A stretch of DNA of 64,000 nt from Pseudomonas alloputida (GCF_021283545.2 NZ_CP128540.1:5802501-5866500), one strand, 5' to 3'. Counted from the stretch's first letter, positions 1 to 9,019 are shown. Program-made: numbers and translations. Notes: generated from the sequence alone by a model not told the origin.

Positions 1-903
1 CCTGAGCGCCGGGCGCATGTGGTCGACGATGCTACGTCCAACTGCGCCGAAACTAAAACGGGAAACCGCCAGATGGCGGCCATTTTCTGCAATCTGCCGG
101 GCTAGCTCGGGGTTCGCGCGCAAACGACGGAGCTTTTCCTGAAGGGTCGGGATGTTGTCATAGAACACCACGTTGTGCATGTCTTGCAGACCCAGCGCAC
201 GGTTCTCTTCCTCGCCTTGGTCGTATGCCAGCAACACACAGCCACAGGCCATGGCTTCGAAGTTCTTGATCATGTATTCGCCCATGCCGACATCGGCACT
301 GACGAAGAAACGAATACGGTTAAGCGTGTTGCAGTAGTCCTCGCCCGACTTGGTACGGGTTACCAACAGGTTCTCGACCTGCCCCAACTCGTCCAGCAGT
401 GCCTTGCGGCCGCTGTAGGCCACACTGTTGACGCTGCCGACAAAGGCCAGTTCGATATCACGCTCACGCCCTTGGTCGGCCAGCAACTGCTCGTCATAGC
501 CCTTGGGCACGAACACCGCGTCGAAACCTTCCTGGCGCAAGCGCTCGCTGACCATGTAGCCGGAGCTGATCACCCGCGCCCATGGCAACTGGCGGTAATG
601 AGCGCTGAACTTGCCGGTGTACTTGCACGGGATGTAGTTCTGGTAGGCGTCGTGCTCGAGAATCACCAGGTTCGGCACAGTGCGGATGAAGGCCACCTGG
701 CGGATCTCCTGCTTGAAACGCAGGAAGAACACGATGCGGTCATAGCGCTCGACTTGCACCTCACGCTTGAAGTAACGGCGCAGGTTGCGCTGATCCTGGC
801 TGGTCAGCCAGCGCAGGTCGCACTCGCAGTTGGCCGCGACGCCATCGTACAGGCGGTCAAGAATCGCCCGCTGTTCCTTCTGCACCAGAAATAGGACTTT
901 CAT
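1..903 (-). CDS. ssg: Ssg-like glycosyltransferase, 3' end cut by window edge
   Basis: 301 codons are visible from the ATG at 903 to the left edge with no stop, so the C-terminus is missing. An AAGGA ribosome site lies 5 nt before the ATG. The protein starts MKVLFLVQKEQRA and carries a late NFEAMACGCVLLA segment, typical of the nucleotide-sugar-binding half of CgeB/GT1-like glycosyltransferases. It is the last visible gene of the surface-polysaccharide operon, 48 bp after the de-N-acetylase. In P. aeruginosa, as I recall it, the gene after dnpA is ssg (PA5001), needed for normal LPS/exopolysaccharide and phage sensitivity; the symbol rests on that order plus the protein type. The sugar donor and acceptor cannot be read from the sequence. 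Confidence 0.75.
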   Translation of the reverse strand, partial: MKVLFLVQKEQRAILDRLYDGVAANCECDLRWLTSQDQRNLRRYFKREVQVERYDRIVFFLRFKQEIRQVAFIRTVPNLVILEHDAYQNYIPCKYTGKFSAHYRQLPWARVISSGYMVSERLRQEGFDAVFVPKGYDEQLLADQGRERDIELAFVGSVNSVAYSGRKALLDELGQVENLLVTRTKSGEDYCNTLNRIRFFVSADVGMGEYMIKNFEAMACGCVLLAYDQGEEENRALGLQDMHNVVFYDNIPTLQEKLRRLRANPELARQIAENGRHLAVSRFSFGAVGRSIVDHMRPALR

Positions 904-951
904 TGCTTTCCTTGGGCGCTCTGCGCCTTCGCGGTCAACCATGGGGCGTGC

Positions 952-2355
952 TTACAGCTCACGCCGCCAGAACAGTTCGTGTCGGCGCACGGCCTTGCGG
1001 AAGAATTCGTTCTCCCCATAAGGCGATGGCTGTCGCCCGGCAAGCCAGCGTTGCAGCAGGCGGCGCAGGCGGCGCTTGAACGGTGCCGGCGGCTGCAGGT
1101 CGTGCATCATGCCCAGGGCCATCGCCTTGTCGCGCTGGATCGCGCAGTCCAGCACCAGGCTGCAGGGTGCCCAAGCCTGGGCAGCGCTCAATTGCGGCGG
1201 TAAAGCCACGCCATCGCCACTGTCGCCCATCGGCCAGCGGTCGTTATCGTGCAGGTGGTTGGCGTAGCACAGCAAGGTTTGTGGCTGCCATGCCATGCCT
1301 TGCAAGGCTTCCAATACCGCCGCCTGAGCGCAGATATGGTCCGGATGGGGGTCTAGCTGCGGGTGCGGCATCACCAGCACCTCTGGTTTGGCCAGCTCCA
1401 GCAAGGCTCGCAGGTCGGCCAGCAGGTTGTGCCAGGTGGGTGCGCCATCGCGGTCGCCCGGTAACGGGAACGGGTTGAACTGGCGGAACACGCGGATATC
1501 GGCCAGGTCGGCTTCACGTGAGGCGGCCGGCTGGTCGGGTGCTGCCTGCATGGCAGGCAGCTGCAGGCAAAAGTAGCCCAGCTGTATGCAACGCGACTCC
1601 GGCACGCCGGCCCAACGCGGCACGACGATGCTGTCCCAGGCACGCAGGCGCCCCTTCAGGCGCGCGGCCTCGGCCTTTGCCAGGCCCATCTGCTGGTAGT
1701 GCTCGGCCTCTATCTCACCGGCGGTCAGGGTCACCACCCAGCTTTCGTCGGCCCGGCTGTACAAACCATACGCGGCCAACTCGGCGTCATCGGCATGTGG
1801 CGCGATCACCATCACCCGGCGCCGCTGCAGCTCGACCGAGGGGGTTATCCACAGGCGCAACTGACCCTGCAGCCGGCAATGCCGGCCGCGCAGTCGCAAC
1901 GTACCGGCCTGCAGTGGCGCAGCAAGACCCGTCAGGTTAAGGAAGCGCACGCCATCGACGCCACGCTCGAACGCTTGCCGATCGGCCTGTTCGCCAGCCA
2001 GCAGCTCGACCCGAGGGTCGAGAAAGCGCCCCAACCAGCTGCTTTTTAGCCGCAGTTCAAGCACCAGGGTTTCGTCGCCTTGCAACGTGCAATCAGCCTT
2101 GAGCCAGCCATCGTGCAGGCTGGCAGGAACCTGCTGCACCTGATCGCCGAAGTCGTAGGCATAGTCCTCACCCGGTGCATAGAACAGGTGGTCGGCAAAC
2201 CAGGCCTCATGGGCAGCCCAGAGCAGCGGCAACAGCAGCAGTGGCAGCCACCACCAGCTGAAAACACCGAGGGCGACCAGCGCAACCAGGCCCGCCAGCA
2301 GCCCCAGGCGTTTGTTGCGCCGGTGGCGCTTGAGCAACTGCTGCTTGCGGCTCAC
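952..2355 (-). CDS. dnpA: PIG-L family de-N-acetylase, DnpA type, membrane anchored
   Basis: 467 aa from a GTG at 2355. An upstream in-frame GTG at 2382 would add nine residues, but the GTG at 2355 overlaps the Mig-14 stop as GTGA, the usual coupled arrangement. Residues about 15-52 form a hydrophobic hairpin, so the enzyme is probably held at the inner membrane. The PIG-L metal motif appears as APHADDAE near residue 186, and HPQLDPHPDH further on supplies the second histidine cluster. PIG-L enzymes remove N-acetyl groups from sugar substrates with a divalent metal. In P. aeruginosa DnpA lies in the LPS core locus and is linked to antibiotic tolerance. The substrate here is inferred to be an LPS or surface glycan. 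Confidence 0.85.
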   Translation of the reverse strand: MSRKQQLLKRHRRNKRLGLLAGLVALVALGVFSWWWLPLLLLPLLWAAHEAWFADHLFYAPGEDYAYDFGDQVQQVPASLHDGWLKADCTLQGDETLVLELRLKSSWLGRFLDPRVELLAGEQADRQAFERGVDGVRFLNLTGLAAPLQAGTLRLRGRHCRLQGQLRLWITPSVELQRRRVMVIAPHADDAELAAYGLYSRADESWVVTLTAGEIEAEHYQQMGLAKAEAARLKGRLRAWDSIVVPRWAGVPESRCIQLGYFCLQLPAMQAAPDQPAASREADLADIRVFRQFNPFPLPGDRDGAPTWHNLLADLRALLELAKPEVLVMPHPQLDPHPDHICAQAAVLEALQGMAWQPQTLLCYANHLHDNDRWPMGDSGDGVALPPQLSAAQAWAPCSLVLDCAIQRDKAMALGMMHDLQPPAPFKRRLRRLLQRWLAGRQPSPYGENEFFRKAVRRHELFWRREL

Positions 2356-3248
2356 GCTTGATACACCGGCACAGGGTTGCACCAGCGGTCCTTATACTCA
2401 CGGTCAGCACGGCCGAACGAGAACCGCAGCGGCTTGTTGCGTGACCGGGCGTCTTCCCAGGCGGCCTGGGTATTGAGGAAGCTCAGCACGCTGCCTGGGC
2501 TGAAGGCCTTGGTTTCAGGGTCGACGCCGCCATTGATGTACTCGACGCTGATCCACTCCGGCGCTTCGACGCGGTACACCAGCTGGATGGCAATCGGCTT
2601 ACCGTCCAGCAGCAACACCGAGCCGATCAGCAGCTCACGCAGGCGCTCCAACACATCGGCCATACGCTCGGCACCGGTGGCCGGGAACCCCCAGCGGCGC
2701 AGGAACAGGTCGCAATACATGCTGGCGATTTCCTGGGCACTGAAGTCGCTGATCGGGCGTACCACACCACCCGCCTCTTCCAGCAGGCGCAGTTCACGGC
2801 GCTGGTTGTAGCGGAACTTCTTCGACAGGTCTTCAGGCGCCCGGGCCATGGCCAACTGCTCCTTCTGCGCCTTGAGACCGCTGAAGCGGCCCTGGTTCAG
2901 TTCGGACAGGTAACGCATTGTATGGCGCAACGGCGCAGCGGCATCAGACGCCGCCGGCAGAATGATCTCGGCATTACCGAGGTCGAACAGGGCCTTCTTG
3001 CCAGCACGCTTCAGCACGTCCTTGGACAGCGCCAGGTGACGCCCCCAGGCCGGGATGGCGGCTTGCAGCTCGCCAGCCTGGTGCCAGCCCAGGTAACGCA
3101 CCGGGATCTGTGCCAGGTCCGCCAGTTGCTCGACCACCAGCGGATGGGTGGCAACACTGCCGCCAAAGCGCGCCCACGCCTGGGCATAAGCCTTGGCATC
3201 GATAGCTTGCCAACCGCGTTCGCGGAAGGCCTGGATACGATTGAGCAT
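2352..3248 (-). CDS. mig-14: Mig-14 family protein (GNAT/Fem-like fold)
   Basis: 298 aa, from an ATG at 3248 that shares its A with the stop of the preceding glycosyltransferase (TGATG), indicating coupled translation. The sequence matches the Mig-14 family: an N-terminal MLNRIQAFRERGW, a central basic KKFRYNQRRELRLLEE stretch, and a C-terminal acyltransferase-like part ending FGRADREYKDRWCNPVPVYQA-type. Mig-14 proteins promote resistance to cationic antimicrobial peptides and persistence in Salmonella and P. aeruginosa, and are inner-membrane associated. No biochemical activity is firmly established. Its place between a core glycosyltransferase and a de-N-acetylase supports a role in envelope modification. 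Confidence 0.88.
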   Translation of the reverse strand: MLNRIQAFRERGWQAIDAKAYAQAWARFGGSVATHPLVVEQLADLAQIPVRYLGWHQAGELQAAIPAWGRHLALSKDVLKRAGKKALFDLGNAEIILPAASDAAAPLRHTMRYLSELNQGRFSGLKAQKEQLAMARAPEDLSKKFRYNQRRELRLLEEAGGVVRPISDFSAQEIASMYCDLFLRRWGFPATGAERMADVLERLRELLIGSVLLLDGKPIAIQLVYRVEAPEWISVEYINGGVDPETKAFSPGSVLSFLNTQAAWEDARSRNKPLRFSFGRADREYKDRWCNPVPVYQA

Positions 3249-4378
3249 CAGGCCTGCCCCACCAACGCGCGCACCTGTGGGAGTTGCCAGAAGGCCTCGC
3301 GCACCGCCTGATCAGAGAAACGCTCACCCAGGCGCTGCAGCATGTGCCTGGCACAGGCCTGGCGCTGCCCAGCGTCCAGTACGGCCATGTGCTGCAGGCC
3401 CTGGGCCAGCTGCGCGGCGTCGCCCAGCGGGAACAGCACGCCAACGCCCTCGACCACTTCGCGGGCACCGCCACAGGCCGTGGCCAACACCGGCACACCG
3501 GCAACCATCGCTTCGAGCAGGACCATGCCGAACGGCTCGTGATCGGAACTCAAAGCGAACACGTCGAACGCCTGGAAATAACGGCGCGCATCCGGTACCT
3601 GGCCAAGAAAGTCGACTTGCCCGGCAATGCCAAGTTCGGCGGCCAACGCCTTGAGCCTGGCCTCCAGACGCCCCTTGCCGAGGATTGCCAGGCGGGCGCC
3701 AGCCGGCAGCCCCGGCAGTGCCTGGGCAAAACCGCGCAACAGGGTGGCCTGATCCTTGTCCGGGTGCAGGCGCCCAACATTGCCGACGATCCACGCCTGA
3801 GCATCCAGGCCCAAGGCCTGGCGTGCGTCAGCGCGCGGCACCAGGGCTGCTTGCAGGGCGTCGATGTCGATGCGGTTGTACAGAGTCTGGATGCGTTCGG
3901 CCGGCCACTGCGGCAAGCAACGGCGCATATCGTCACGTACCGCGTCCGAAACACCCAACAGGCTCAGACGCTTGCTGAACAGGTTCGCGAACAGGCGGCG
4001 GCCTTTGCGCTGGTAGTCGCCAAAGGCATGGTGCACACCAATCACCGGCAGGCCGGTCCCCAGCAGGGCAACGTAGATCGGCTTGAAGCGGTGGGCGATG
4101 CAGAAAGCGAAATTGCGCTCGGCCGCAATGCGCCGCAATGCGCGGATGGCGCCGAGTTTCAGGCCACGCACGGCCTTGGAACTGAACTCAAGGAACAGCA
4201 CCTCGTCCGACGCACAGCCAGCCGCCACCTGCGCATCGGCGGCGCCGGTGAGGAATACCGTGGTCACCTGGTACCCACGCCCCTGAAACAGGCTGGCGTA
4301 CTGACGGGCGCAGTCCAGGAACGGCCCGTCATAGCCATGGCAGAACTGCAGGATGCGCGGTTCAGAGCGGCTGGTCAT
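3248..4378 (-). CDS. wapH: LPS core glycosyltransferase, GT4 type (WapH-like)
   Basis: 376 aa with a GT-B fold. The C-terminal half has NVGRLHPDKDQATLL and the family signature HEPFGMVLLEAMVAGVPVLA, whose two glutamates (E-x7-E) contact the nucleotide-sugar donor. The ATG at 4378 lies 17 bp inside the end of the carbamoyltransferase gene, so the two are translated together. In P. aeruginosa wapH sits between the carbamoyltransferase and mig-14 and adds a core glucose; the same order here supports the name. Donor and acceptor remain inferred. The enzyme should act on the cytoplasmic face of the inner membrane on lipid A-core. Confidence 0.82.
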   Translation of the reverse strand: MTSRSEPRILQFCHGYDGPFLDCARQYASLFQGRGYQVTTVFLTGAADAQVAAGCASDEVLFLEFSSKAVRGLKLGAIRALRRIAAERNFAFCIAHRFKPIYVALLGTGLPVIGVHHAFGDYQRKGRRLFANLFSKRLSLLGVSDAVRDDMRRCLPQWPAERIQTLYNRIDIDALQAALVPRADARQALGLDAQAWIVGNVGRLHPDKDQATLLRGFAQALPGLPAGARLAILGKGRLEARLKALAAELGIAGQVDFLGQVPDARRYFQAFDVFALSSDHEPFGMVLLEAMVAGVPVLATACGGAREVVEGVGVLFPLGDAAQLAQGLQHMAVLDAGQRQACARHMLQRLGERFSDQAVREAFWQLPQVRALVGQA

Positions 4379-6119
4379 ACGGGGCCGCGCCGTCCTTCAC
4401 AACCAGGATGTCTTCCATGATCAGGTACTGCAGGTCCGAGCCGAAGAACATGTTCAGGGCATCGGTCGGCGAGCAGATCATCGGTTCACCACGACGGTTC
4501 AGCGAGGTGTTCAGCGACACACCGTTGCCAGTCAGGTCTTCCAGTGCCTTCATCATGTCGTAGTAGCGCGGGTTGTACTCGCGCTTGAGCACCTGGGCAC
4601 GCGAAGTGCCGTCCTCGTGCACCACTTCCGGCACGCGGGTTTTCCACTCTTCAGCGACTTCGAAGGTGAAGGTCATGAACGGCGCGGGATGGTCGACCTT
4701 GATCATCTGCGGGGCGACAGTGTCGAGCATCGACGGGCAGAAAGGTCTCCAGCGTTCACGGAACTTGATCTGGTGGTTGATGCGGTCAGCCACGCCTTCC
4801 ACGCTTGGGCAACCGATGATCGATCGGCCACCCAGGGCACGCGGCCCGAACTCCATGCGGCCCTGGAACCAGGCTACCGGGTTGCCATCGACCATGATCT
4901 GGGCGATCTGCTGCGGCATGTTCTCGAGTTTGCGCCACTTCGGCTGGTTCGGGTGACGGGCGCAGGCGGCGATCACGTCTTCGTTGGAGTACGACGGGCC
5001 GAGGTAGACGTGCTCCATCTTCTCGACCGGAACGCCACGGGCGTGGGAAACATAGGCAGCGGCGCCAACGGCAGTCCCGGCGTCGCCGGAGGCCGGCTGG
5101 ACGAACAGCTCTTTCACATCCGGACGGGCGATGATCTTCTGGTTGAGCTTGACGTTCAGCGCACAGCCGCCGGCGAAGGCCAGCTTGCCGGTTTCGCGCA
5201 GGGTGTCGCCCAGGTAATGGTCGATCATCTGCAGCGCCAGTTTCTCGAACAGCGCCTGCATGCTGGCGGCGTAATGGATGTACGGCTCGTCGGCGATGTC
5301 GCCTTCGCGCTTGGGGCCCAGCCATTCGATCAGCTTTGGCGAGAAGTAGAAGCCCTTGCCCTTCTCTTTATAGCGGCGCAGGCCGATAACGTTGGCGTAC
5401 TCGGTGTTGATGACCAACTCGCCGTTTTCGAAGCTGGCCAGACGCGAGAAATCATACTTGCTGGCGTCGCCATACGGCGCCATGCCCATGACCTTGAACT
5501 CGCCATCGAGCATTTCGAAGCCCAGGAACTCGGTAATGGCACCGTAAAGGCCACCCAGCGAGTCCGGGTCGAAGAACTCCTTGATCTTGTGGATCTTGCC
5601 GTTTTCGCCGTAACCAAAGAAGGTGGTGGCGTACTCGCCCTTGCCGTCAATGCCAAGGATTGCGGTTTTTTCCTTGAAACCCGAGCAATGATAAGCACTG
5701 GAAGCGTGGGCCAGGTGGTGCTCGACCGGCTCGATCTTGACCTTTTTCGGGTCGAAGCCCAGTTGCTCCAGGCACCAGACGATCTTCTTGCGATAGCGCT
5801 TGTAGCGACGGTTGCCCATTAGGATGGCATCGAGTGCACGATCCGGGGCGTACCAATAGCGCTTGGCATAGTGCCACCGCGCCTTGCCGAACAGGCTGAT
5901 CGGGGCGAACGGGATGGCTACCACGTCGACGTCGGACGGCTTGATGCCTGCCTGTTCCAGGCAGAACTTCGCCGACTCGTAGGGCATGCGGTTCTTCGCA
6001 TGCTTGTCACGCACGAAGCGCTCTTCTTCGGCGGCGGCAATCAGCTTGCCGTCAATGTACAGGGCCGCGGAAGGGTCATGGCTAAGGGCGCCGGACAGGC
6101 CAAGAATCGTCAATGCCAA
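4362..6119 (-). CDS. Carbamoyltransferase, NodU/CmcH family (LPS core)
   Basis: 585 aa from a TTG start at 6119. The TTG is chosen because GAGG sits 8 nt upstream and the family N-terminus (LGLSGALSHDPSAAL) follows at once; the nearby ATG at 6136 is in another frame. The N-terminal half has the Kae1-like ATPase fold that makes carbamoyl-adenylate (EHHLAHASSAYHCSGF, GIDGKGEYATTFF, AFAGGCALNVKLNQ). The C-terminal half transfers the carbamoyl group (FGPRALGGRSI). Relatives carbamoylate Nod factors and antibiotics; in P. aeruginosa the homologous core-locus enzyme is associated with O-carbamoylation of a core heptose. It is first in the visible operon and overlaps wapH by 17 bp. Confidence 0.88.
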   Translation of the reverse strand: MALTILGLSGALSHDPSAALYIDGKLIAAAEEERFVRDKHAKNRMPYESAKFCLEQAGIKPSDVDVVAIPFAPISLFGKARWHYAKRYWYAPDRALDAILMGNRRYKRYRKKIVWCLEQLGFDPKKVKIEPVEHHLAHASSAYHCSGFKEKTAILGIDGKGEYATTFFGYGENGKIHKIKEFFDPDSLGGLYGAITEFLGFEMLDGEFKVMGMAPYGDASKYDFSRLASFENGELVINTEYANVIGLRRYKEKGKGFYFSPKLIEWLGPKREGDIADEPYIHYAASMQALFEKLALQMIDHYLGDTLRETGKLAFAGGCALNVKLNQKIIARPDVKELFVQPASGDAGTAVGAAAYVSHARGVPVEKMEHVYLGPSYSNEDVIAACARHPNQPKWRKLENMPQQIAQIMVDGNPVAWFQGRMEFGPRALGGRSIIGCPSVEGVADRINHQIKFRERWRPFCPSMLDTVAPQMIKVDHPAPFMTFTFEVAEEWKTRVPEVVHEDGTSRAQVLKREYNPRYYDMMKALEDLTGNGVSLNTSLNRRGEPMICSPTDALNMFFGSDLQYLIMEDILVVKDGAAPYDQPL

Positions 6120-6223
6120 GGGATTAGCCTCTTCATTCGGTAAAAATGCGCCAGCGGCCTCTTGGGCGGATGGCGGCTAAAGGGCGGGATTATAACGCAA
6201 ACATTGGAGGCACACCGCCCCCT

Positions 6224-6309
6224 TGTAGGGGCGGGTTCACCCGCGAAGCAGGCAACGCGGTGGATGGCACCGGCGTAGCCGGTGTTCGCGGGCAAACCCG
6301 CGCCTACAG
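6224..6309. repeat. REP pair with internal CACCGGC/GCCGGTG hairpin
   Basis: Two REP units face each other: TGTAGGGGCGGGTTCACCCG from 6224 and the inverted copy ending 6309. The spacer holds GGCACCGGCGTAGCCGGTG, a third small hairpin. The pair lies between the TTG-started carbamoyltransferase gene and the end of rlmJ. The same spacer hairpin recurs at 45752 and 51604. Confidence 0.85.
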
Positions 6310-6311
6310 GC

Positions 6312-7148
6312 TTACTCGGCGATCAGCCAGTCCATGCGGTAACTACCGGCGGTCTGTGCCAGCTCTTTGGCCAGCCATGGCAGCAGCTCCTTGAGTTCAT
6401 CCTCCAGCCCCCATGGTGGGTTGGCAATGGCCAAGCCCGAACCATTCAGGCCCTGCGGGCTGTCCTGGTGATGCACATACAGCTCGACCCGCAGCAGCTT
6501 TGGCGCGCCAGTGCTTGTCAGGTCCTGGTAGTAGCGGGTCAGCGAGCGCTGGTCCTTGATCGGGTACCAGATGGCCGCAACGGTCTGGCGCATGCGGCCG
6601 ATCGCCTCTTTCATGGCCGTGGTGCAGCGTTTGAGCTCATCGGCCTGCTCGAACGGCGGGTCGATCAGCATGATCGCGCGCTTTTCCTGCACCGGCAGCA
6701 AGGCCCGCGGCACATGCCAGCCTTCACCCAGGTGCACGGTCACGCGCGGGTCTTTTTTCATGTTTTCCTTGAGGAGCGGCCCGTCTTCGGGGTGCTTTTC
6801 GTTAAGCAGGGCGCGGTCCTGCTGGCGCATCAGGCGACGGGCCAGTTCGGGCGACCCCGGGTAGTAGCGCAGCTCGCCATCGGCATTCAGGCGCTTGATG
6901 ATGCGCAGGTAGTCGTCGGCCATGGCCGGCAGGTCATCGCGATTCCACAGGCGGGCTACGCCTTCCAGGTACTCGCCGGTACGGCTTGCCTGGTCGCCTT
7001 GCAGGTCGTACAGGCCGAGCCCTGCGTGGGTATCGATATAGGCGAACGGCTGCTCCTTGCGCGACATCAGGGCGATGAGGCGGGTCAGCACGATGTGTTT
7101 GAGGACGTCGGCGTGGTTGCCGGCGTGGAAGGCGTGACGATAGTTCAT
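6312..7148 (-). CDS. rlmJ: 23S rRNA (adenine-2030-N6)-methyltransferase
   Basis: 278 aa, close to E. coli RlmJ (about 280). The ATG at 7148 has AGGAG 5 nt upstream. The N-terminus MNYRHAFHAGNHADVLKH is diagnostic of the family; the N6-adenine methyltransferase catalytic motif appears as LIDPPFE near residue 160, and the SAM-binding YIDTHAGLGLYD near residue 40. The enzyme methylates A2030 in 23S rRNA using SAM. It is monocistronic here, ending against a REP pair and followed upstream by the 3' end of putP. Older annotations call it ComJ/YhiR or a competence protein. Confidence 0.93.
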   Translation of the reverse strand: MNYRHAFHAGNHADVLKHIVLTRLIALMSRKEQPFAYIDTHAGLGLYDLQGDQASRTGEYLEGVARLWNRDDLPAMADDYLRIIKRLNADGELRYYPGSPELARRLMRQQDRALLNEKHPEDGPLLKENMKKDPRVTVHLGEGWHVPRALLPVQEKRAIMLIDPPFEQADELKRCTTAMKEAIGRMRQTVAAIWYPIKDQRSLTRYYQDLTSTGAPKLLRVELYVHHQDSPQGLNGSGLAIANPPWGLEDELKELLPWLAKELAQTAGSYRMDWLIAE

Positions 7149-7211
7149 GGCAACTCCTGCGAAGGCGGCAAGTTTACCTTGCCTTGCAGGCGGAGTCAGG
7201 CCTGGCTGCTG

Positions 7212-7244
7212 ATTGGCGGCACCCGCAAAGCAGGCGCCGCCAAT
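7212..7244 (-). terminator. Hairpin after putP, possible terminator
   Basis: ATTGGCGGC at 7212-7220 is complementary to GCCGCCAAT at 7236-7244, giving a 9-bp stem 11 bp past the putP stop. No T-run follows on the minus strand, so intrinsic termination is uncertain; it may only protect the mRNA 3' end. Confidence 0.4.
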
Positions 7245-7254
7245 TCAACGGGTG

Positions 7255-8733
7255 TTACTTGTCGGCGTGATACGCCGCATCAGCCGCTTCGAAGCGCTTG
7301 ACCATCGTCTGCGAAGGGCTGCCCAGCTTGCTCACCAGAACAATGGCGATGCTGGCGAACAGGAAGCCCGGGATGATTTCGTACAACCCGAGGGTGTCGA
7401 AGTTCTTCCACAGGATCACCGTCAGCGCACCCACCACGATACCGGCCAGCGCACCGTTACGGGTCATGCCTTTCCACAGCACCGAAATCAGCACCACCGG
7501 GCCAAAGGCGGCACCGAAGCCAGCCCAGGCATAGGCCACCAGGCCCAGCACGCGGTTTTCCGGGTTGGCGGCCATGGCGATGGCGATCAGGGCCACGGCC
7601 AGCACCATCAGACGGCCGACCCACACCAGTTCGACCTGCGAAGCATTCTTGCGCAGGAAGGCTTTGTAGAAGTCTTCGGTCAGGGCACTGGAGCACACCA
7701 GCAGCTGGCAGCTCAGGGTACTCATGACTGCGGCCAGGATGGCCGACAGCAGGACACCCGCAACCCATGGGTTGAACAGGATCTTGGCCAGCTCGATGAA
7801 CACACGTTCGTGGTTCTCGCTAACCGGGCCTGCCAGCTCAGGATGGGCCGAGAAGTAGGCAATGCCGAAGAAGCCAACGGCACAGGTACCCGCCAGGCAC
7901 AGGATCATCCAGGTCATGGAAATGCGGCGCGCCTTGGCGATGGACTTCACCGAATCAGCGGCCATGAAGCGCGCCAGGATATGCGGCTGGCCGAAGTAAC
8001 CCAGGCCCCAGCCCATCAGCGAGATGATGCCGATGAAGGTGGCACCCTTGAGCATGTCGAAGTTCGCCGGGTTCACCGCCTCGATAGCGGCGAAGGTCTG
8101 GTCGAAGCCACCGGTGGAGATCAGCACGATTACCGGGGTCAGGATCAGCGCGAAGATCATCAGCGAAGCCTGTACGGTATCGGTCCAGCTCACCGCCAGG
8201 AAGCCACCAACGAAGGTGTAGGCGATGGTCGCCGCCGCACCAGCCCACAAAGCGGTTTCGTACGACATGCCGAAGGTGCTCTCGAACAGACGGGCACCGG
8301 CCACGATGCCGGAGGCACAGTAGATGGTGAAGAACACCAGGATGACGATGGCGGAAATGATACGCAGCAGCCCGCTATTGTCTTCGAAACGGCTGGAGAA
8401 GTAGTCCGGCAGGGTCAGCGCGTCACCATTGTGTTCGGTCTGCACGCGCAGCCGGCCTGCCACGAACAGCCAGTTCAGGTAGGCACCCACTGTCAGGCCG
8501 ATGGCGATCCAGGCCTCGGACAGGCCCGCGAAGTAGATGGCACCGGGCAGGCCCATCAGCAGCCAGCCACTCATGTCGGAGGCACCGGCAGACAGCGCGG
8601 TAACCACGCTACCCAGGCTGCGACCACCCAGAATGTAATCGGAAAGGTTGTTGGTAGCGCGATAGGCGGCGAAGCCGATCAGCACCATTGCTGCGATGTA
8701 GATCACGAAGGTGATCGTTAGTGGATTGCCCAT
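7255..8733 (-). CDS. putP: Sodium/proline symporter PutP
   Basis: 492 aa, the usual length for PutP of the sodium:solute symporter family. The ATG at 8733 is preceded by CAGGG; a longer in-frame reading to 8883 would add 50 polar residues before the first membrane helix and would run through PutA-type operator sites, so it is rejected. The protein begins MGNPLTITFVIYIAAMVLIG and shows about 13 hydrophobic helices; the family segment LGGRSLGSVVTALSAGASDMSGW lies at residues 38-60. It imports proline with Na+ at the inner membrane and feeds the divergently transcribed putA. Expression should be repressed by PutA without proline through the GTTGCA sites upstream. Confidence 0.96.
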   Translation of the reverse strand: MGNPLTITFVIYIAAMVLIGFAAYRATNNLSDYILGGRSLGSVVTALSAGASDMSGWLLMGLPGAIYFAGLSEAWIAIGLTVGAYLNWLFVAGRLRVQTEHNGDALTLPDYFSSRFEDNSGLLRIISAIVILVFFTIYCASGIVAGARLFESTFGMSYETALWAGAAATIAYTFVGGFLAVSWTDTVQASLMIFALILTPVIVLISTGGFDQTFAAIEAVNPANFDMLKGATFIGIISLMGWGLGYFGQPHILARFMAADSVKSIAKARRISMTWMILCLAGTCAVGFFGIAYFSAHPELAGPVSENHERVFIELAKILFNPWVAGVLLSAILAAVMSTLSCQLLVCSSALTEDFYKAFLRKNASQVELVWVGRLMVLAVALIAIAMAANPENRVLGLVAYAWAGFGAAFGPVVLISVLWKGMTRNGALAGIVVGALTVILWKNFDTLGLYEIIPGFLFASIAIVLVSKLGSPSQTMVKRFEAADAAYHADK

Positions 8734-8782
8734 GCGTGTGCCCTGGCGTTTGTTTTTATCATGCGCAACCACACCGTTGGTG

Positions 8783-8853
8783 GTTGCACCCAGGCGGCGA
8801 ATGCTATGCAACAACGCAAAGAAGGTGCAACCATTTTTCTTTTGCAAGTTGCA
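8783..8853. promoter_or_regulatory. putP-side cluster of four PutA operator hexamers
   Basis: GTTGCA occurs at 8783-8788 (+), 8807-8812 (-), 8826-8831 (-) and 8848-8853 (+). The cluster lies 50-120 bp upstream of the putP ATG, a position suited to blocking its promoter. The hexamer is the published recognition core of the PutA ribbon-helix-helix domain. Binding here is inferred. Confidence 0.75.
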
Positions 8854-8976
8854 CCTGCCCGTGCATTTTCCGACAAAGCCCACTTCTTGCTCCTTTCGGG
8901 AGCAAAAAACCGCTTTTTCAGAATAAATCGCACCGAAAGCGCCCCTTTTCAGGGTATGGGAATAGCTGTCGGACGA

Positions 8977-9019
8977 GTTGCACCTTTCACACGAAAAAAT
9001 CGGGTTGCACCTGGTTGCA
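8977..9019 (+). promoter_or_regulatory. putA-side cluster of three PutA operator hexamers
   Basis: GTTGCA occurs in the same orientation at 8977-8982, 9004-9009 and 9014-9019; the last two are ten bases apart, about one helical turn, so two RHH dimers could sit on the same DNA face. The cluster is 70-112 bp before the putA ATG. Confidence 0.75.

Noticed and set aside
6110..6295. Minus-strand ATG frame starting MKRLIPWH just before the carbamoyltransferase gene
   Set aside because: It runs against the REP pair and overlaps the better supported TTG start with its own ribosome site.
8734..8883. 50-residue N-terminal extension of PutP
   Set aside because: Polar, non-conserved, and would translate through the PutA operator cluster; the ATG at 8733 has its own ribosome site.
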